Source: Methanosarcinales archaeon
GTDB lineage: Archaea; Halobacteriota; Methanosarcinia; Methanosarcinales; Methanogasteraceae
Length of the DNA: 9,084 bases
NCBI GenBank assembly: GCA_030594905.1
Contig: JAUVEF010000033.1
Span: forward strand, 1-9,084
Direction of reading: 5' to 3'
Part shown: positions 5,947-9,084 of the stretch, one piece after another
Layout: the number at the start of each line of letters is the position of its first letter
Numbering within the stretch: the stretch's first letter is position 1
Position numbers and translations under genes: made by a program
The notes under the pieces: generated by a model
What the model saw: only the letters and a program-made list of their open reading frames with translations
Database searches by the model: none
Told to the model about the DNA's origin: nothing

Positions 5947-6804
5947 TCAGATCGTGATCTCGATGCCATACACCTGCTCAGGGTTCTCCTTGTGCACCTT
6001 CCAGAACACCTCTTCCACCACCTCTGCCTCTTCGCCAGATCGCTCGATCAACTGCTTTGTTCTGCGTGGAACGGTCTTCGGGCCGAGCACAGCACCCGGA
6101 CGCTCAGGATCATCGATATAATCAGTCTCCATCATGAACCGACTCCCTTCAGCAAGTGCCATCTCGATAGCGCCCTTGCCTGCGAGTACTCCAGGAAATA
6201 TGCCTTCGCACTCAAAAACCTGCACCAACGGCGGTGCATAATGCTTAACCACTTTTTCGGGCGCCAACCTCGACTTCTTTGCGATTGCCGCCAGATCAGC
6301 GATTGCAGCAGCATCAGTGGTCTCGGTGTGCAGTTGCACGGCGCAGCCGACGTCACGTGCCAGTTCCATCCCATAAGCCATGATGCGGTTTGATGCAGCC
6401 CATATCGAATCGGAAACCTCGTAATGTGGACGCCCGGTCTTGATGCCTACCGCCTCATTCTCGGCAACAAAATGCTCTGCAGTCTCAAGTCCGCGGATCA
6501 TTAACTCCTCTGCATGCTTCTGCCCGACCTGATCAGTCAGCCGCGTAATCTCTGCCGGGTGAACTCCGAGCACGGTAAATACGGTCACTCCGAGGTCAGA
6601 CCGGTTAATTTCACGCGCTATACCAACCGTCTCCTCAAATACGGGTTTAAAACCATCAGGCTCCGTTACATCCACTCCGATCGTCCACGACGGTTTTGAA
6701 ACAAGAATTAGATGCGTGCCACCCGCGTTCGCAAATTCCTTTGCTGCAGATATCCCTTTCCCTTTACGATCAAGATGGATGTGATTGTCAGTAATCGGGA
6801 TCAT
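5947..6804 (-). CDS. TatD-related metal-dependent TIM-barrel hydrolase
   Basis: A 285-aa cytoplasmic protein of the amidohydrolase superfamily, closest by motif to the archaeal TatD-related group (COG1099-like). The metal site is readable: DNHIHLD with H8 and H10 after the first strand, GVHP (80-83), E117 in the AVGI segment, QLHTE with H159, KHY with H188, and METDY with D228. TatD enzymes are metal-dependent nucleases, but this archaeal branch is uncharacterised as far as I know, so a DNase role is only a guess. The start ATG at 6804 overlaps the tbp stop as ATGA, so translation is probably coupled to tbp and the two share a transcript. Length and motifs are intact; no frameshift or truncation is seen. 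An alternative reading as another amidohydrolase-fold phosphoesterase or hydrolase is possible. Confidence 0.9.
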   Translation of the reverse strand: MIPITDNHIHLDRKGKGISAAKEFANAGGTHLILVSKPSWTIGVDVTEPDGFKPVFEETVGIAREINRSDLGVTVFTVLGVHPAEITRLTDQVGQKHAEELMIRGLETAEHFVAENEAVGIKTGRPHYEVSDSIWAASNRIMAYGMELARDVGCAVQLHTETTDAAAIADLAAIAKKSRLAPEKVVKHYAPPLVQVFECEGIFPGVLAGKGAIEMALAEGSRFMMETDYIDDPERPGAVLGPKTVPRRTKQLIERSGEEAEVVEEVFWKVHKENPEQVYGIEITI

Positions 6805-7364
6805 AACAATCCAAGATCGTCAAGATCGTGTACGATGCGAATAACGACACGCCGGGAATCTTCCGGACTCTTGCAGCCAGTGATGATCATTTTTCCAGAT
6901 CCAAAGAGCAAAACAACCGATTTTGGCTCTTTAATTCGGTAAACAAGTCCTGGGAACTGTTCAGGTTCGTATTCGATGTTTTCAAACCCGATGCCCATCG
7001 TGACCGCATCGAGATTGATCACGCACCCAAGATCTGCGGATGAAACGATGTTGTGAAGAACAAGTTCGGTCTGCCCCTCGGTATTGATGCCGATCTCTTC
7101 GAGCTTCTCAAAAATCTTCTGTGCCCCGATTTTGACATCAGCTATCTTCTTTGCACCGGTGCAGACGATTTTACCGCTCCCGAAAACCAGAACCGCAAGT
7201 TTTGGTTCGGCAAGTCGGTAGATCGCACCAGGAAACCGTTTTTTATTATAATCCACACCTTCGATCGTTTTCGCGACGTATTCGAGATCAATTTTACTTG
7301 CTATTGATGTGGACGCAACCACGTTCTCGATCTTGATTGTTTTTATGACATCGTCAACAGACAT
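6801..7364 (-). CDS. tbp: TATA-box-binding protein (TBP)
   Basis: The 187-aa general transcription factor that binds the promoter TATA box and recruits TFB and RNA polymerase. It is two imperfect direct repeats (about residues 7-92 and 98-183) that form the DNA-binding saddle. Each repeat has the paired signatures: RFPGAIYRL with VLVFGSGKIVCTG, and FPGLVYRIKEPK with VLLFGSGKMIITG. The phenylalanines in the FPG and FGSGK motifs (44/61 and 137/154) match the DNA-intercalating residues of the family. Length is typical for archaea, and the acidic C-terminal tail found in some archaeal TBPs is missing. ATG 7364 is chosen because AAGGTT lies just upstream and homology begins there; the open frame continues back to 7619 but would run through tRNA-Val. 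The stop overlaps the hydrolase start. Its promoter is flanked by an inverted repeat that may be an operator. Confidence 0.97.
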   Translation of the reverse strand: MSVDDVIKTIKIENVVASTSIASKIDLEYVAKTIEGVDYNKKRFPGAIYRLAEPKLAVLVFGSGKIVCTGAKKIADVKIGAQKIFEKLEEIGINTEGQTELVLHNIVSSADLGCVINLDAVTMGIGFENIEYEPEQFPGLVYRIKEPKSVVLLFGSGKMIITGCKSPEDSRRVVIRIVHDLDDLGLL

Positions 7365-7402
7365 GTAGCAACCTTCTGGTGTAGCATAATTTCCGCAATT
7401 GA

Positions 7403-7465
7403 TATCAGTGGTATTAATTGATATATTAACCTTACTGAAAATTCCCCCACCCACCACCACTGATA
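7403..7465 (-). promoter_or_regulatory. tbp promoter bracketed by a 10-bp inverted repeat
   Basis: A TATA-like box GTTAATATAT (7430-7421 on the minus strand) lies about 60 bases before ATG 7364. TATCAGTGGT (7403-7412) and its exact complement ACCACTGATA (7456-7465) flank it on both sides, with the centre near 7434. In addition AATTGATAT occurs twice in direct orientation at 7397-7405 and 7416-7424, 19 bases apart. The downstream arm falls between the TATA box and the expected start site, a position where a bound protein could block initiation. Repeats are seen; operator function is inferred. Confidence 0.5.
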
Positions 7466-7469
7466 CTAA

Positions 7470-7543
7470 TGGGCTCGCTGCGATTCGAACGCAGGATCCC
7501 CGCCATGTCAAGGCGATGTCATAACCAACTAGACCACGAGCCC
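7470..7543 (-). tRNA. tRNA-Val (anticodon GAC)
   Basis: A complete 74-base cloverleaf on the minus strand. The acceptor GGGCTCG pairs perfectly with CGAGCCC, with discriminator A. A short D stem GTC/GAC encloses TAGTTGGTTAT. The anticodon stem TCGCC/GGCGG holds the loop TTGACAT with anticodon GAC. The variable loop is GGATC, and the T arm is CTGCG-TTCGAAT-CGCAG. CCA is not encoded and no intron is present. It lies 105 bases upstream of tbp on the same strand, so read-through into tbp is possible. A G-rich run (GGTGGTGGGTGGGGG) follows the 3' end. Confidence 0.97.
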
Positions 7544-7572
7544 ATGATCTGATCATTCTGTTAAGTTGTGAA

Positions 7573-7584
7573 GATATAAATATG
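7573..7584 (-). promoter_or_regulatory. TATA box of tRNA-Val
   Basis: Minus-strand CATATTTATATC is centred about 35 bases before the tRNA 5' end at 7543, which predicts a short leader of around 8 bases. It diverges from the thrS promoter, with the two boxes about 60 bases apart. Confidence 0.6.
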
Positions 7585-7630
7585 TATCTGAACCCTTGCA
7601 CGCCCACCTCCGCGACCATGCCGGAGAGCC

Positions 7631-7641
7631 ATATTTATAAA
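7631..7641 (+). promoter_or_regulatory. TATA box of thrS
   Basis: ATATTTATAAA lies about 41 bases before ATG 7678, giving a predicted leader of some 16-18 bases. AGGGCG at 7666-7671, six bases before the ATG, is a modest ribosome site. A leader this short leaves no room for an attenuator or T-box-like control. Confidence 0.6.
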
Positions 7642-7677
7642 CGTGGGAGACAATCTAAAACAACATAGGGCGTAAAC

Positions 7678-9084
7678 ATGCAATTATTATTAATTCACTC
7701 TGATTATATCGAGTACGAGACAAAGAAGCGCACTCCTGTCGCAGAGGAGATTAAATCCTCGATGAAACGCGGCTGCATGGAAGATGCGTTGACCGCTTTT
7801 ATCGCTGTAGAGTCTTACGATGAGGCAGACCCTGATGGCACTGTGAAGAACGCAGCAACAGAGATTAGAAAAACCGCAGGGCAGGTGAAAGCGAACCGCG
7901 TAATGCTTTATCCTTATGCGCACCTCAGTTCGGAACTGTCAAAGCCGGCTGTTGCGATTGATGTGCTGAAGAAACTCGAAGAAACGCTCTCTTCTGATTA
8001 CGAAGTTAAAAGAGCGCCGTTTGGCTGGTACAAAGCGTTCAAGATCAGCTGCAAGGGACATCCGCTGTCCGAGCTATCAAGAACGATACGAATCGGAAAA
8101 AGTGAGGGAAGTGAAGAAAACAAAAAGTATGGAGAGAAAGATGTGGGAGAGAGGACTGAGGTTGTATCAGATGCCCTGAAATCCGAGGAGAAGGCGGTTT
8201 CGCACTGGCACATACTCACACCGAATGGAGAGCTTTTATCGACTGAAACGTTTGATTTTTCAGAACATACTGATTTAAAGAGGTTTGTGGATTATGAAAT
8301 CTCGAAGAGTCGGGCAGTGGACCGGATTCCGCCACATGTCGAACTGATGAAGAGACTCGAGATTGCGGACTACGAACCCGGCTCAGATTCCGGAAATATG
8401 CGATTCTATCCAAAAGGAACCTTGATGAAAAGGCTTCTTGAGGAGTATGTCATTAATACAGTTTCAAAACGCGGTGCGGTCGAGGTCGAGACCCCGGTCA
8501 TGTATGACATGAATCACCCGACACTGAAGAAGTATCTTGACCGCTTCCCGGCAAGGCAGTATTCAATAGAATCGGACAAAAGGTCATTTTTCCTGCGATT
8601 TGCAGCGTGCTTCGGGCAGTTTTTGATGAACCGTGACATGACCATCTCGCACCGGAATCTACCCCTGAAGATGATTGAGATGACCCGGTACAGCTTCCGC
8701 CGGGAACAGCACGGCGAACTGGTAGGCTTGAGGCGCCTGCGCGCATTCACTATGCCCGATATGCACACGCTATGTAGCGACATGGATCGCGCAATCGCGG
8801 AATTCAAGGACCAGTATGCGATGTGCATGGATGTGCTTGCGGATATTGGGCTGGACCGTGATTACGAGGTTGCTATCCGGTTTACACGTGATTTTTACAC
8901 CGATAACCCTGAGTTCATCACAGAACTGGTTAAGATAGTTGATAAGCCGGTATTAATCGAATTATGGGACTCTCGCTTCTTTTATTTCGTGATCAAGTTT
9001 GAATTTAATTATATCGATACAATGAATAAAGCCAGCGCGCTTTCAACGGTTCAGATTGATGTTGAAAATGCGGAACGGTACGGC
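7678..9084 (+). CDS. thrS: Threonyl-tRNA synthetase, archaeal type, 5' part (3' end outside window)
   Basis: Class II synthetase that charges tRNA-Thr; 469 codons are seen and the frame is open to the window edge. Residues 1-145 are the archaeal N-terminal editing domain, related to D-aminoacyl-tRNA deacylase, which removes serine mischarged to tRNA-Thr. [18 protein letters not shown] (H82), FGWYKAF (K119) and [10 protein letters not shown] match its conserved pocket. A charged linker (about 140-172) leads to the catalytic core. There motif 1 is [15 protein letters not shown], motif 2 is [11 protein letters not shown] with [13 protein letters not shown], and [16 protein letters not shown] precedes motif 3. 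Two zinc ligands are probably C311 (RFAACFGQF) and H363 (PDMH); the third histidine, the rest of motif 3 and the anticodon-binding domain lie beyond the window. Archaeal enzymes are usually near 620-640 aa, so roughly a quarter is missing. The gene diverges from tRNA-Val. Confidence 0.97.
   Translation, partial: MQLLLIHSDYIEYETKKRTPVAEEIKSSMKRGCMEDALTAFIAVESYDEADPDGTVKNAATEIRKTAGQVKANRVMLYPYAHLSSELSKPAVAIDVLKKLEETLSSDYEVKRAPFGWYKAFKISCKGHPLSELSRTIRIGKSEGSEENKKYGEKDVGERTEVVSDALKSEEKAVSHWHILTPNGELLSTETFDFSEHTDLKRFVDYEISKSRAVDRIPPHVELMKRLEIADYEPGSDSGNMRFYPKGTLMKRLLEEYVINTVSKRGAVEVETPVMYDMNHPTLKKYLDRFPARQYSIESDKRSFFLRFAACFGQFLMNRDMTISHRNLPLKMIEMTRYSFRREQHGELVGLRRLRAFTMPDMHTLCSDMDRAIAEFKDQYAMCMDVLADIGLDRDYEVAIRFTRDFYTDNPEFITELVKIVDKPVLIELWDSRFFYFVIKFEFNYIDTMNKASALSTVQIDVENAERYG

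Noticed and set aside
7440..7458. G-rich run after tRNA-Val as a G-quadruplex
   Set aside because: Most G runs are only two or three long, so any quadruplex would be weak. There is no other support.
7365..7619. N-terminal extension of tbp to 7619
   Set aside because: The extra frame runs antisense-free through the whole tRNA-Val gene on the same strand. TBP homology and a ribosome site both point to ATG 7364.
8941..9030. AT-rich dip (about 32% GC) near the end of the visible thrS part
   Set aside because: The encoded segment ([20 protein letters not shown]) looks like conserved ThrRS sequence rich in Phe, Tyr and Ile, so amino-acid content explains it. This also warns against over-reading the trpS dip.
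1..9084. CRISPR array, defence island, integrase or transposase genes
   Set aside because: No regularly spaced repeats and no such coding sequences were found. The repeats present are two palindromic copies about 4 kb apart.

Overview
The window looks like chromosomal DNA from a euryarchaeon, most likely a methanogen- or ANME-like member of the Halobacteriota. The evidence is a two-repeat archaeal TATA-binding protein, a TrpRS of the archaeal/eukaryotic class, a ThrRS carrying the archaeal N-terminal editing domain, an ArlJ/FlaJ-family membrane protein, two tRNA genes without encoded CCA, and TATA-like boxes upstream of most transcription units. The lineage below phylum level is inference.

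Layout, left to right. A truncated DJ-1/PfpI-family gene (1-324, +) runs directly into trpS (+). A gene-poor stretch of about 345 bases follows, holding a nested palindromic repeat (1828-1939) and an AT-rich promoter. It leads to an archaellum/pilus platform-type gene (arlJ/flaJ-like, 2076-3725, +) with no archaellum gene beside it. A terminator-like hairpin, a possible structured RNA and tRNA-Asp(GTC) (4052-4124, +) come next. On the minus strand lie a 76-residue stand-alone Lrp/AsnC ligand-binding (RAM) domain protein and an AI-2E-family transporter. A second copy of the palindromic repeat (about 5699-5850) follows. Next is a minus-strand pair in which tbp overlaps a TatD-related metal-dependent hydrolase by ATGA. 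Upstream of tbp is tRNA-Val(GAC) (minus), and diverging from it is thrS (+, runs off the right edge).

The theme is mostly housekeeping information processing: two aminoacyl-tRNA synthetases, two tRNAs and the general transcription factor TBP, mixed with membrane proteins and a small regulator. Gene content is ordinary. No defence system, CRISPR array, integrase or transposase gene is visible.

The unusual material is in the spacers. Two related palindromic repeats share a 17-base identical core. A perfect 10-bp inverted repeat straddles the tbp core promoter. A TATA-led, foldable segment without a convincing ORF lies before tRNA-Asp. Inside trpS there is a sharp dip to 31% GC just before the KMSKS region.
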